DNA of 64,000 nucleotides from CAWCWN01 sp963799245 (GCA_963799245.1 CAWCWN010000003.1:868001-932000); one strand, 5' to 3'. Counted from the first letter of the stretch, positions 35,291-44,556 are shown. Notes: a model not told the origin generated them from the letters alone. Numbers and translations: made by a program.

Positions 35291-37318
35291 TCAAGAGTTC
35301 GCGCGCATCGCTCGCTGTTTTTCCAGGTAAACCATTAAAATGGCGATATCGGCCGGTGTTACACCTTCTACGCGTGAGGCCTGACCTACAGTACGCGGGC
35401 GCGTGAGTGCAAGCTTCTGACGTGCCTGCGTACGCAGGTGGGGGATGTCGTCATACGCTATCATTAAGGGGATAAGCTGTTCTTCCAGGCGCTGTGTACG
35501 ACGCACAGTCTGCTCCTGCTTGTGGACGTAGTTCTCGTATTTGACCAGCAACTCGACTTCGGCGGCTGTTGTCTCGGGCAAGGCCAGTAGCGGCGCAGTG
35601 GTTACGCGCTGCGCCAATTGCTCTACCTGGACGTAGCGAACATCAGGGCGGCGCAGCAGCTCACGTCCCGAGAGCATCCCTCCAAGAGACGTGAGGCCAA
35701 GCTCCTGGGCGCTGCTCTCCGCCTGGCGCGACGAAGTGAACACGACCTGGTCGAGCTGGGCCAGCGCCCGCTGAATATGCTCGCGTTTTTGTAAAACCTG
35801 GGCATAGCGTCTCTCATCAATCAGTCCAAAGCGATAGGCATAGTCGCTCAGGCGCAGGTCGGCGCAGTCTGGTCGCAGCAGCAAGCGGTACTCGGCGCGT
35901 GAGGTATGTAGGCGATATGGCTCACTCATGGAGCGCGTAACCAGGTCATCGATCAACACGCCGATATATGCCTCATGCCGGCCAAGCACAAAGGGAGCCT
36001 CTTCGCGTACACGTAAGGCCGCATTGATACCAGCCATAATGCCCTGCGCTGCCGCCTCCTCATAGCCCGAGGTGCCATTGATCTGGCCAGCGAGATAAAG
36101 GCCGCCGACGGCCTTTGTTTCCAGTGTCGTGAACAACTGGTCCGGCGGCACATAATCGTATTCAACTGCGTAGCCTACACGCATCATTTCAGCGTGTTCG
36201 AGCGCGGGAATGCTGTGTAGCATGGCGAGCTGCACGTCTTCGGGCAGGCTGGTATTCATGCCCTGTACATAGACCTCACCCGTTCGCCAACCCTCCGGTT
36301 CCAGGAAAATCTGGTGGCTGCTCTTCTCGGCAAAACGCACAATCTTGTCTTCAATGGAGGGACAATAGCGCGGGCCTATTCCCTCGATGATACCGGTATA
36401 GAGCGGCGAGCGATGGAGGTTGGCGCGGATTATCTGCTGCGTTCGTTCAGTGGTGCGCACCAGGTAGCAGGGCAACTGGGGCCGCCAACCGTGCAGGTCT
36501 TCATCACTCAGCGGATAGACCGCGTTGGGACGGCCCCGCGGCAGTTGTACGTCTTCACGCGTCGTCCTGTCCAGCGAAAAGTAAAGCGGCACACGACTGC
36601 CCGGCTGAGGCTCCGTCTTGCTAAAGTCGATGCTGCGAGCGTCAATGCGCGGAGGCGTGCCCGTTTTGAAGCGTCGCACCTCCAGGCCAAGGGCGCGCAG
36701 GCAATCGGAGATGCCAAGGGCCGGCCCCTCACCTGCCCGGCCGCCTGGCTGCGTCTTTTCGCCCACAACAAGACGGCCGTTAATAAACGTGCCCGTAGTC
36801 AGAATGATCGCAGGGGCCATGTATTGCCAGCCATTATTTGTGACAACGCCTGTCATGACAGGGCGCCCATCGGGGCCGACCTCGCTCAACAGGCGAGCGA
36901 TGGTGGCCTGTTTCAATTCGAGATCTGGCTGGCTCTCTAAAACATACTTCATAGCCAGGCGATAGGCCTGCTTGTCACATTGCGCGCGTAGCGCCTGAAC
37001 AGCGGGACCTTTACTTGTATTTAACAGACGTATCTGGATAAAAGTGCGATCGGTATTGCGGCCGACCTCACCACCAAGGGCATCAATCTCTTTGATCAGG
37101 TGCCCCTTAGCAGGGCCCCCCATCGACGGGTTACAGGGCATGAGGGCCACGCTATCGAGATTCATCGTTAATAGGAGGGTTTTGCGCCCCATGCGAGCGC
37201 AGGCGAGGGCGGCTTCACACCCGGCGTGGCCCGCGCCAACCACAATGACATCATATGTGCCCCGTACAATCCGCTCGGGGGACAGCACTTTACTCTCCAC
37301 GTTGCTATCCATTCGCAC
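35291..37318 (-). CDS. mnmG: tRNA uridine-34 5-carboxymethylaminomethyl modification enzyme MnmG
   Basis: MnmG, with its partner MnmE, modifies the wobble uridine of certain tRNAs using FAD. The 675-residue protein is somewhat longer than the usual 620-630. It has the FAD Rossmann motif VVGAGHAGCEAALACARMG, the family signatures LMPCNPSMGGPAKGHLIKE and GLYLAGQINGTSGYEEAAAQG, and the C-terminal helical domain to EGVTPADIAIL. No mnmE is in the window. In many bacteria this gene (gidA) lies near the replication origin; DnaA-box-like repeats occur 1.4 kb away. Confidence 0.96.
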   Translation of the reverse strand: MRMDSNVESKVLSPERIVRGTYDVIVVGAGHAGCEAALACARMGRKTLLLTMNLDSVALMPCNPSMGGPAKGHLIKEIDALGGEVGRNTDRTFIQIRLLNTSKGPAVQALRAQCDKQAYRLAMKYVLESQPDLELKQATIARLLSEVGPDGRPVMTGVVTNNGWQYMAPAIILTTGTFINGRLVVGEKTQPGGRAGEGPALGISDCLRALGLEVRRFKTGTPPRIDARSIDFSKTEPQPGSRVPLYFSLDRTTREDVQLPRGRPNAVYPLSDEDLHGWRPQLPCYLVRTTERTQQIIRANLHRSPLYTGIIEGIGPRYCPSIEDKIVRFAEKSSHQIFLEPEGWRTGEVYVQGMNTSLPEDVQLAMLHSIPALEHAEMMRVGYAVEYDYVPPDQLFTTLETKAVGGLYLAGQINGTSGYEEAAAQGIMAGINAALRVREEAPFVLGRHEAYIGVLIDDLVTRSMSEPYRLHTSRAEYRLLLRPDCADLRLSDYAYRFGLIDERRYAQVLQKREHIQRALAQLDQVVFTSSRQAESSAQELGLTSLGGMLSGRELLRRPDVRYVQVEQLAQRVTTAPLLALPETTAAEVELLVKYENYVHKQEQTVRRTQRLEEQLIPLMIAYDDIPHLRTQARQKLALTRPRTVGQASRVEGVTPADIAILMVYLEKQRAMRANS

Positions 37319-37469
37319 TTTAATCTAGCTCGTCCATACACTTATAATAGATGAACGTTTCTTCACGTATCCGCCATGATATTATGCATTAGATGGCATG
37401 TCACGTCAATACGCCAGGCTCTGAGGATAGGGATGAAGCCTCTCCCTCCCCAGGCTGCCATGGCTCTAT

Positions 37470-38029
37470 TTACCTGCTGGGGCCAGCCGCCAGGAAGCTA
37501 AAGCGGCCCAACCTGGAAGAGAGCCAGCGGTCCAGGCTATAATAGCGCCCCGCGCCAATGGAGAGCAGTATGGCGAAGAGGACCGCGTAGGGCAGCGCGG
37601 TGCCAACATCCGTCGAATGTCCCGGCATATATGGTCCCCCAAAGCCCTCGGCGGTTGACCATATGCCGAGCGACAGGAGTATGCCAATAATATATGTGAG
37701 ATTGCTGAAGAGCCCTAAAAGCAAGCAAAGCGCCAGTGCTGTCTCTGTCGCCGCCTCGACACGGGCGAAGAGCAGAGGGCTGATATTGATCAGGTTGGCC
37801 CAGAGCGTGATCCATCCCTAAATCAGGACAGGCTGGCCATTCTTCGCACCTGAAACCTGATCCACAAAGCTACTTTGAAACGCAGGCTGCCACTTCAACC
37901 AGGCAGCAACGCACCAGATGAGCCCAAAGTGATGCGCAAGGACGCAATACCCTTTCGTTGCCAGCTTATCGGCAACAGGCGCTGTGATGGGGTAGCGTTC
38001 AAAGGTGCGGTTGTAATGTGATTGGACAT
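37470..38029 (-). pseudogene. DoxX/DoxD-family membrane protein disrupted by a stop codon and a frameshift
   Basis: ATG 38029 has a GGAG site nine bases upstream. The frame is good for about 35 residues, then continues in another frame as FGLIWCVAAWLKWQPAFQ, the first helix pattern of DoxX/DoxD-type proteins. It meets an in-frame TAG near 37820, and resumes in the same frame as GWITLWANLINISPLLFARV, then the helices LLLGLFSNLTYIIGILLSL and GTALPYAVLFAILLSIGAGR to a stop at 37470. The restored product of about 186 residues would be a four-helix membrane protein of the thiosulfate:quinone oxidoreductase small-subunit type. It is probably inactive. Confidence 0.75.
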
Positions 38030-38387
38030 AGAAGGTACTCCGTTTATCTAGAGTTGCTAACGTGACACGTATGCAACCAGCTAAAAATCGCCAAAGCTAT
38101 TTTCTGTATGTTAAGTATAGAACTGGTTAGTCGGGCTGCAAGCTATTGAGTTAAAGGCAGAACCTTCTAGCCGACTGCGTCGTCAGGCGCTAGCCAGTAG
38201 CCTCGAGAATTGGTGCGAGCGCTCTTGTACCTGCAAAGAGAGTTTTCTATTGCACGACCTCATGTCGTCGCATTCCTCTGCAATTTGGTACGCGAGAGGG
38301 TTACATAGTTGAAACGGTTGCTTGAGTCAGCCTGGAAAGAGACCCGCCAGCTCAAAGTGCGGGCAAACATACATAGAGAAATAGTGA
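38030..38387. other. Intergenic region with no recognised gene
   Basis: Between the broken DoxD-like gene and the tRNA-Leu promoter there is about 360 bases without a supported gene. The stretch has no clear repeat or hairpin. Confidence 0.45.
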
Positions 38388-38416
38388 TTGACGAATAGGC
38401 GAGAGCATGTTAATAT
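38388..38416 (+). promoter_or_regulatory. Putative promoter of tRNA-Leu
   Basis: TTGACG (38388-38393) and TAATAT (38411-38416) are separated by 17 bases. The tRNA starts 40 bases after the -10, matching the arrangement at the tRNA-Gly promoter. Confidence 0.65.
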
Positions 38417-38455
38417 CAGGTCAGCCTGGCGCTGCAGCGCATAACAAGCAGGCAA

Positions 38456-38541
38456 GGGGCGATGGCGGAATGGTAGACGCCGGGGACTTAAAATCCCCTG
38501 ACCGCGAGGTCGTGAGGGTTCGACTCCCTCTCGCCCCACCA
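38456..38541 (+). tRNA. tRNA-Leu (anticodon TAA)
   Basis: Acceptor arms GGGGCGA and TCGCCCC, anticodon stem GGGGA/TCCCC with loop CTTAAAA (anticodon TAA), a long variable arm around ACCGCGAGGT and a T-arm GAGGGTTCGACTCCCTC identify a class II leucine tRNA. The discriminator is A38538 and the CCA end is encoded (38539-38541). Confidence 0.96.
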
Positions 38542-38920
38542 GCCTATAGAGCCAATTTAGACAAGAGACAGCCCCCGCAAATGACGTAAAGATTGCCCCC
38601 CTCGCGGCATCTTCCCTGTAGGCGCAGGCAGCGGGGCAGCAATGGGTGTCACGGCGAATTATACTCTACCAGCGCAGCCGACAGGTATTAGGAGTTGTCC
38701 ACACATCAGCATATTTATACACAATATATCCACATAGCGTCTGGCTTTTGTCCAGTTCATCCAACATGCTCCCGTTACTGCTTTGCGCTAAGACCACCCG
38801 CGCCGCTACATCCAGCAGTATAGCACTAAAGATGGCAAACGCCCCTCCCGCGAGCGCAGAGTAGCGCCGCGGCCGGCGGCAGAGAAGTGGCCATCAAACT
38901 GCCAGAGTTCATCGTCCAGG
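38542..38920. other. Intergenic region with DnaA-box-like cluster, no gene seen
   Basis: No supported gene lies between tRNA-Leu and the response regulator. The notable content is the AT-rich repeat at 38693-38734 with three DnaA-box-like nonamers, described separately. Confidence 0.5.
38693..38734 (+). repeat. 31-bp repeat copy A with DnaA-box-like sequences
   Basis: The repeat itself is 38693-38723; it matches copy B at 39488-39518 at all but four of 31 positions. It holds TTGTCCACA (38695-38703) and TTATACACA (38715-38723), exactly 20 bases apart start to start, and just beyond it ATATCCACA (38726-38734, one base from TTATCCACA). All three are on the same strand. TTATNCACA and TTGTCCACA are the DnaA boxes of many bacteria and of high-GC Gram-positives. 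The area is locally AT-rich. Confidence 0.6.
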
Positions 38921-39301
38921 TTATTCAATGAGATCATCAATGGTTTTCAGAAGTGCATCAAGTTCAAAGGGCTTCTCAAGACAGGTCATCTTGCGTTTCC
39001 AGGCCTCTTCTTTCGGCAAGCGCGCGCTCATCAAAATGGCGGGCACATGCCCTAATTCCTTGTGAGTGCTGAGATGGTCGTACAGTTCGATCCCATTCAT
39101 GCGTGGAAGATGGTAGTCCAGGACCAGAAGATTTGGCTTCACGCTTTTCATTGTTTCCAGCGCTCTTTGACCGTCGGTTACAAGGATAGCCTGATAAGAG
39201 GTTTCATCGAGAATGGCGCGCAAAATAAAAGAGCCAATATCCTGGTCATCCTCAACAATTAATACAGTTTTGACTGGGGGAGAGCCTTCTCCGTCTGACA
39301 T
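38921..39301 (-). CDS. Single-domain response regulator
   Basis: The 126-residue protein consists of one receiver domain: VLIVEDDQDIGSF with the acidic pair, VLDYHLPRMNG with the phospho-acceptor Asp, ILMSA and CLEKPFE with the conserved Lys. There is no output domain, so it probably acts by protein contact, as in CheY- or Spo0F-type relays. ATG 39301 has a GAGG site seven bases upstream and was preferred over longer starts. No kinase gene is adjacent. It lies between the two direct copies of the DnaA-box repeat. Confidence 0.88.
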   Translation of the reverse strand: MSDGEGSPPVKTVLIVEDDQDIGSFILRAILDETSYQAILVTDGQRALETMKSVKPNLLVLDYHLPRMNGIELYDHLSTHKELGHVPAILMSARLPKEEAWKRKMTCLEKPFELDALLKTIDDLIE

Positions 39302-39487
39302 AGCGAACCTCATGCCCGTAATATTTCGGCCTACGCCGAAGATCCCTGCAGGGATTTTATCACACACTGCAAGCTGATCAATTGAGGCCAACGGAGGCGC
39401 CAGTCAGGGCATAATTGCACAGGTGGCTGGCTCCCCTTGCGCCGTCACAAAGCGTCTTGCTCGCTCTTTATGCCTAAAGTGTCCTCA

Positions 39488-39518
39488 AGTTGTCCACACA
39501 TCAGTATATTTGTCCACA
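39488..39518 (+). repeat. 31-bp repeat copy B with two TTGTCCACA boxes
   Basis: This second copy carries TTGTCCACA at 39490-39498 and again at 39510-39518, the same 20-base spacing as copy A. It is in the same orientation as copy A, 795 bases away. It lies 10 bases beyond the stop of the minus-strand lytic transglycosylase gene and about 190 bases upstream of the response regulator start. Confidence 0.6.
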
Positions 39519-39528
39519 GCCTGTGCTG

Positions 39529-40287
39529 CTAGCTCCCCAAGATGATGGTGATATAATTCTGAGTCTCTGCAGGCAGAAAGGCGCGCCAGTTGCTGCCGCC
39601 CTGCTTGATCGCAGCTTGCACATAGCCAGGGCCGGCATTGTAAGCGGCCAGGGCCATGGCATAATCTCCATGATATTGCGCAGAGAGGTCGGCCATGAGA
39701 CGGGCCGCTCCATAGAGCGACTGGACAGGGTCAAAGGGATCGACCCCCATGGAGGCAGCAGTAGCCGGCATAAATTGCGCGATGCCGATCGCGCCCGCCG
39801 CTGAAAGCGCGGCTGGATTGAACTCGCTTTCCTGGCGAAATTGTCGTACAAAGAGCTCAGGACTAATACCTGCCTGCAGAGCGGCGGCCCGGGCAATTGA
39901 CATGTAGGAGTCCATGGATAGTTGTTCACGGCCGGCCTGGGGTTGATGGAGCTGAATATTCTGCACAGGCAGAGCCGCCATGCCCGCATGCGCAAAAATA
40001 CAGATTACCTGACTGCTGTATGGCTGATGGGAATCCGTGCAGCTGCTGGCCATAGATGCATCTCCATACGTCTCTCCCTGCTGAATTTGACCGGCTATTG
40101 CAGTTAACGTGAGCAAGGTGAGCACTACAACGACGAACTTCTGTACACCAAACGTACCACCCTTGCATCGTGAGTACGCTCTGATGTGCCTGCGTACGCG
40201 CAAAAGATCCTCTTTCCAGTGTGTTACGGTCCTGGAGGCAATACCCGGCACTAGCAGCATAGGTTCAGGCATGCGCAATAAACACAT
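39529..40287 (-). CDS. Lytic transglycosylase, SLT family
   Basis: The enzyme cleaves the glycan strands of peptidoglycan. The 252-residue protein has an N-terminal membrane anchor or signal segment (about 49-68, KFVVVVLTLLTLTAIAG) after a basic cytoplasmic part. The C-terminal SLT domain of about 120 residues carries the catalytic Glu in RQESEFNPAALS, then GAIGIAQFMPATA and the AAYNAGPGYV motif. Earlier in-frame Met residues leave the exact start uncertain. It should act outside the membrane. Confidence 0.9.
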   Translation of the reverse strand: MCLLRMPEPMLLVPGIASRTVTHWKEDLLRVRRHIRAYSRCKGGTFGVQKFVVVVLTLLTLTAIAGQIQQGETYGDASMASSCTDSHQPYSSQVICIFAHAGMAALPVQNIQLHQPQAGREQLSMDSYMSIARAAALQAGISPELFVRQFRQESEFNPAALSAAGAIGIAQFMPATAASMGVDPFDPVQSLYGAARLMADLSAQYHGDYAMALAAYNAGPGYVQAAIKQGGSNWRAFLPAETQNYITIILGS

Positions 40288-40636
40288 CGTAACATGAAAC
40301 TTTATGACACACGGTGGAATTTTATGCAGTGTAGCCTGAATTTACTAGTAGTGTGCTGGATGTCAGTATGTCATTACGATCAGGCAGAAGCAGCTGGTCT
40401 TCTAAAGCGCGGGCGACAATAGCAGAGGCTCCCCAGAGGCCAATTTGCTTGTCAGGCGCGTCTGTGATATGATGAATGCATATTCATTATGCTAAAGGAC
40501 TTACCCTCTTGCTACTTAGTTGCAGTTCTGTTACACTTCCTGCAGGATTACAACTTTTTAAGTGGCCGCTCGTAAGTGCTTATGTGGGACCTGCTTTTAT
40601 GCAAAGAAATATTAGCGAATGAGCGGTGATATAAAA
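40288..40636. other. Intergenic region with no recognised gene
   Basis: This stretch between the divergent transglycosylase and sigma-factor genes has no supported gene. It contains an inverted repeat ATGAAT-GCAT-ATTCAT (near 40473), which could be an operator, and no convincing promoter pair. Confidence 0.4.
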
Positions 40637-41425
40637 ATGGAATCGACACTACAAGCTTCAGGTACGCTGGGGGCCATCGGAGCGTTGGCACAGCCAGCAC
40701 GTAAAACGCGCCGCGGCCGTGGTACGGGAACTGTGGGAGGCACACAGGGTATTCGAAGTACTGAACGGTCCATCAGCGAGCGTTCAGAAGTGGGAGCACA
40801 GAGTACATCCAGAGTACATGCGCGAGAGGCTAGCGTGGAGGCGATGAGCGATGCTGCGCTTGTCGAGCTAGTGCTTGCAGAGAATCAGGACCCCTTCACA
40901 GTGCTCGTCGAGCGATACAAAGATGCCGTACAGAATCTTGGCATACCGTATGCTCAGCAATACAGCGGAAGCAGAGGATGTCACCCAGGAGACCTTTGTA
41001 CGAGCTTATACACAGCTTGCTACATATAAGCCCGCCCATAAATTCAGCACCTGGCTGCTTTCAATCGCCTCGCACCTGGCGATTGACCAGCTGAGACGGA
41101 GACGCTTCCTGGCACTCCCACTCGAAGATGTACCTTTCCTGGAGTGGATTGTCGATATGGGGAACGGCCCCGAGCAAACTGCGCTGCAGGGCGAACAACA
41201 AGATGAGATCCAGGTCTATCTGCAACGCCTACCGAGCAAATACCGAGCTGTAATCGTGTTACGCTACTGGTACGATTTTTCATACGAAGAGATAGCCAAG
41301 ACGCTCAAACTGACGCCGGCATTGGTCAAGGCCGGCTTCACCGGGCTCGCGAACTGCTGGCTCGTTACATGAAACAGAATTCACTCAATGAGGAGGAGCA
41401 GATCGATGCGCTGCCGCGAAGCTAA
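40637..41425 (+). pseudogene. ECF-type RNA polymerase sigma factor disrupted by two indels
   Basis: Two frames combine to give a sigma-70 family ECF protein of about 260 residues. ATG 40637 has a GGTGAT site. A basic N-terminal extension of about 70 residues precedes region 2. The frame shifts near 40939 (one extra G) and region 2 continues as YRMLSNTAEAEDVTQETFVR. Region 4 follows as LPSKYRAVIVLRYWYDFSYE. A second shift near 41330 (CCC read as CC) is needed to reach RLHRARELLARYMKQ and the stop at 41423-41425. The stop overlaps the anti-sigma start. The intact gene is expected to be functional if these indels are errors. Confidence 0.82.
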
Positions 41426-41969
41426 ACTCTGGCTTGCCGCTCAGCGTGATGGCGACTTGGCACAATCAGACGCATTAAAGCTCAGGGAGCACCTGGAGGA
41501 CTGCTCGGCCTGCCGCACTTTTGCGCAGAGTCAACAAGGTTCCTTAATAGAGCGCTGTTACCCGTGACGCCGCGCTCTACTGCAAGCATCACGACGGAAC
41601 GCATTCTGCTGGCGGTAGAGCGGCAGAAACGGATATCCCGGCAGCTCGAGATATCTGCGCTGCAACAGCGTCGCGGATAGCCCATATGCGCAGGGTTGGT
41701 CCATTGCTCGCAGCCATTGGCCGTGTTTACCCTGGGAAGTATTCCTGTGCTGACTGCTTGCCCTGACCATCGTTCAACCCGACCTGTTGGTGCAGACGCT
41801 TGCACACCTAGGTGACGGGGTAGGCGGATTGATCGTCCTTGGACAATACTTACAGGCGGGATTGACATCGTTGGTAATGGCAAGTTGGCTTTTATTGAGC
41901 GCGGCTTTCGTCATGGTGGTCATGATGGGGATGTGGCTTCGCTTAATGCGTCATCCACAAGAGGCGTAG
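41406..41969 (+). pseudogene. Zinc-finger anti-sigma factor disrupted by several indels
   Basis: ATG 41406 has a GAGGAGG site and overlaps the sigma gene. The first 45 residues are a zf-HC2-type domain: MRCREAKLWLAAQRDGDL, HLEDCSACRTFA, with the Cys-x2-Cys of anti-sigma factors. The frame then stops at 41567, but the next frame continues LNRALLPVTP, ILLAVERQKRISRQLE, and after two more changes the membrane part AWLLLSAAFVMVVMMGMWLRL-like helices end in a stop at 41969. So it would be a single-membrane anti-sigma factor for the upstream sigma. About four indels are needed. Confidence 0.72.
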
Positions 41970-42038
41970 CTAGCGAGGGTCATAGTCGGAGGGCTGGCTA
42001 TGATAGGAGTTCCGGTATGTTAATGTCAGATGTAGACA

Positions 42039-42995
42039 ATGGCTGGTGATTGCGCTCTCCCGGCAATGGCCCTCATAGCGCTCTTCCTCAGTGGAAGTGG
42101 ACAGTTACTGGCAGGGATAACTCCCGCGGTCATGGCCGCCGGCAGGAGCGCGAACATTGCGCAAAATGAATGCACCTCTACACATCAAGAACCATCCTTT
42201 GGCGGTACTATTGTCGTTGAGACAAACGAAATAGCATGCGGTAACCTGACTGCCTTCGGTGGTACAGTCGCGATTAACGGAGAGGTGCGGGGTGATATCG
42301 TCGCATTCACTAGCAGCGTCGTTATTGCGGGCACGGTTGATGGCAACATCCAGCTGTATGGTGGGCGTGTCATCCTGCAGAGTGGTTCTCCCGTTTTCGG
42401 TGATATTCACCTGTATGCAGGACAGGTGGTGGAGGGGTTAAATGCGCGGCTGGAGGGCAGCGTGATCGACCATACAAAACGGGTAGACTGGCTGTTTACG
42501 GACAACGGGGCCTTCCGATTTTCATTTCTGGTCCCTTTTGATCTGGGTGGCGCTGGGCATTTTGCTTACCTCTGTACTGCCAGAGCATGTGATGCTTGTG
42601 CGTACGACCGTGGTCAGCAAAACGCGGCGCAGCCTTGTTATCGGTCTCTTGAGCGTCCTATCGCACCAGCTGTGCTGATTGTATTGATTGCGCTGGTTTT
42701 GTCTATTCCGCTGGCGATTATAGTAGGATTAGGACTGGTAGCGGCGTGGGCTTTAGGTACTGTGGCTGTCGGCTGGCTCGTCGGTGACTATATTATGCGC
42801 AGGGTGGCTCCCCAGCATAATACACGCCTTATACAAATTGTGGTAGGACTAACAGCGTTGGTACTGGCAGGATCTCTCCCCTATATTGGCTGGCTCATAA
42901 GTATTGGCGTGGGATTGTTAGGGCTCGGAGCCGTCTTCTTAAGCCGTTTCGGCACACGGCTGTACAGTCAACCGAAACAACCCCTTATTCTATAG
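42039..42995 (+). CDS. Polymer-forming (bactofilin-like) membrane protein with an internal frame disturbance
   Basis: The 318-residue reading frame begins with a hydrophobic N-terminus. A right-handed strand-repeat region at about 55-145 has repeats of the type GTVAINGEVRGDIVAF, VVIAGTVDGNIQLYGG and GDIHLYAGQVVEG, as in bactofilin-like proteins, followed by four or so membrane helices. Between about 42510 and 42660 the frame is wrong and another frame reads as a good helix (LIWVALGILLTSVLP and SLVIGLLSVL), after which the first frame resumes. Two compensating indels would explain this. It is downstream of the sigma/anti-sigma pair and may belong to that regulon. Confidence 0.6.
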   Translation: MAGDCALPAMALIALFLSGSGQLLAGITPAVMAAGRSANIAQNECTSTHQEPSFGGTIVVETNEIACGNLTAFGGTVAINGEVRGDIVAFTSSVVIAGTVDGNIQLYGGRVILQSGSPVFGDIHLYAGQVVEGLNARLEGSVIDHTKRVDWLFTDNGAFRFSFLVPFDLGGAGHFAYLCTARACDACAYDRGQQNAAQPCYRSLERPIAPAVLIVLIALVLSIPLAIIVGLGLVAAWALGTVAVGWLVGDYIMRRVAPQHNTRLIQIVVGLTALVLAGSLPYIGWLISIGVGLLGLGAVFLSRFGTRLYSQPKQPLIL

Positions 42996-43139
42996 AGGTA
43001 ATCCGCCTGTTTACACACCCGCCAAGCTGTAGTATCTTGTGTATACAAGCCACAACTAAGCAGGCAGGGCAAGAGGCTTTTGCCTTTTGCTTTTTGCGCT
43101 ACTAGGTGGGATTGGGTATACAAATACGTTGGAAGAAAG

Positions 43140-44546
43140 ATGGGACGGACACATATGACTACCAATTCGTCAGTGGCCGCCGAGGTAAATATGAGCATTG
43201 ACGTTGAACTCACAGACCTGGCCTACGGAGGGGATGCCGTGGGCCGTTATGAAGGACGAGTACTCTTTGTGCCAGGTGGCATACCAGGCGAACGAGTACG
43301 CGTAGACATTGTCGAGGAGCGCAAGGGACACGCACGCGCCACGCTGCTGGAAATTTTGCGCCCGGCACCAGAGCGAGTCGCACCGCGCTATCCGTTGCTA
43401 ACAGACTCTGGTTGTCAGTGGCAACATATCGCGTATCCGGCTCAGCTCACATGGAAAGCACACATCGTGCGTCAACTCCTCGTGCGTATAGGTAAACAGC
43501 CTGATGCTGTCGTCCATCCCACCATCGGCATGCCCGCGGGCATCTCACCCTGGCAGTACCGCAACATCGTTTTATTTTCAATTGGCCCCTCGGGAGAAAT
43601 AGGCTTCAAGATTAATGATAGCCACGAGGTACAGGACCTGGAGGATTGTGCCCTCTTGCATCCTGCCCTGGATATGGTCTACCAGCGCGTGAGAGGCAAA
43701 CTCATCAAGTATTTTGGCGACTCTCTCAGCGAGATGATCCAGGGCTTTACCATTCGCGGCGCGATCGGTGCGGTCAATAACAACGCCGCAAACGCGAGTA
43801 CAGTGAAGGCGGTACCCACCTTACTCAGCCTGCACGCGCGCCCGGGATCGTTGATCGAGGCCCCCCAGCAGCTGGCCCATGAACTGATTACCATAGCCCC
43901 CGGGATTGTTGGAGTGATTGTCGAGCGCGTCGGAGGACGCTACGGAAGAGTCGTGGCGGGACAGGAGTTTTTGACCGACACGGTTTTAGGCCGCCGTTTC
44001 CGCGTCTCTGCTGACTCGTTCTTCCAGGTCAACCTCGTGCAGACCGCGGCTTTGATCGAGAAAGCGCTGCAGATGCTGGAGCCACAGCGTAACGAAATTG
44101 CGCTGGATGGCTATAGCGGAGTTGGACTCTTCTCGGCGTTTCTGGCCGCTCGCTGTGCACGGGTAGTTGCGATTGAGTCACAGCCGAGCGCGGTCATGGA
44201 TGCACGGGCCAATGCTTCATTGAACAACCAGAATAATATCACAACCCTGGAAGGAACGTTGGAGCGCATTCTCAGCCAGTTACACTACCGGCGCGAGCGC
44301 GTCGATGTAGCCCTGGTCGATCCACCCCGCTTCGGCTGCCACCCTAAAGCGCTGCAGGCCTTGCAGGTGCTGGGGCCGCGCCACATCTGCTACGTCTCAT
44401 GCGATCCCAGTACGCTAGCACGCGATATCGCCACGCTCTGCTCAAATAATCGCTACATGCTGGTGGCCGCTCAACCAATCGATATGTTCCCCCAAACATA
44501 CCATATTGAATGCGTAGCGCTACTGGCCCGCGTCAACAACCGCTAG
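43140..44546 (+). CDS. TrmA/RlmD-family RNA (uracil-5)-methyltransferase
   Basis: The protein methylates C5 of a uracil in rRNA or tRNA using SAM and a covalent cysteine. It begins with a TRAM domain (DVELTDLAYGGDAVGRYEGR), and the catalytic region has the SAM motif LDGYSGVGLFSAFLA, VDPPRFG and the nucleophile in CYVSCDPSTLARD. The N-terminal cysteine set that binds a [4Fe-4S] cluster in RlmD is reduced here to a single Cys (SGCQWQHIAYPAQL), so a cluster is unlikely. ATG 43140 has GGAAGAAAG upstream; 43155 is an alternative. Its 3' end nearly meets the convergent bPH2 gene, 11 bases away. Confidence 0.9.
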   Translation: MGRTHMTTNSSVAAEVNMSIDVELTDLAYGGDAVGRYEGRVLFVPGGIPGERVRVDIVEERKGHARATLLEILRPAPERVAPRYPLLTDSGCQWQHIAYPAQLTWKAHIVRQLLVRIGKQPDAVVHPTIGMPAGISPWQYRNIVLFSIGPSGEIGFKINDSHEVQDLEDCALLHPALDMVYQRVRGKLIKYFGDSLSEMIQGFTIRGAIGAVNNNAANASTVKAVPTLLSLHARPGSLIEAPQQLAHELITIAPGIVGVIVERVGGRYGRVVAGQEFLTDTVLGRRFRVSADSFFQVNLVQTAALIEKALQMLEPQRNEIALDGYSGVGLFSAFLAARCARVVAIESQPSAVMDARANASLNNQNNITTLEGTLERILSQLHYRRERVDVALVDPPRFGCHPKALQALQVLGPRHICYVSCDPSTLARDIATLCSNNRYMLVAAQPIDMFPQTYHIECVALLARVNNR

Positions 44547-44556
44547 AGCAGCCGCA

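Noticed and set aside
38693..39518. Chromosomal replication origin stated as fact
   Set aside because: Only five boxes, no dnaA, dnaN, rnpA or rpmH nearby and no skew calculation; kept as a hypothesis only.
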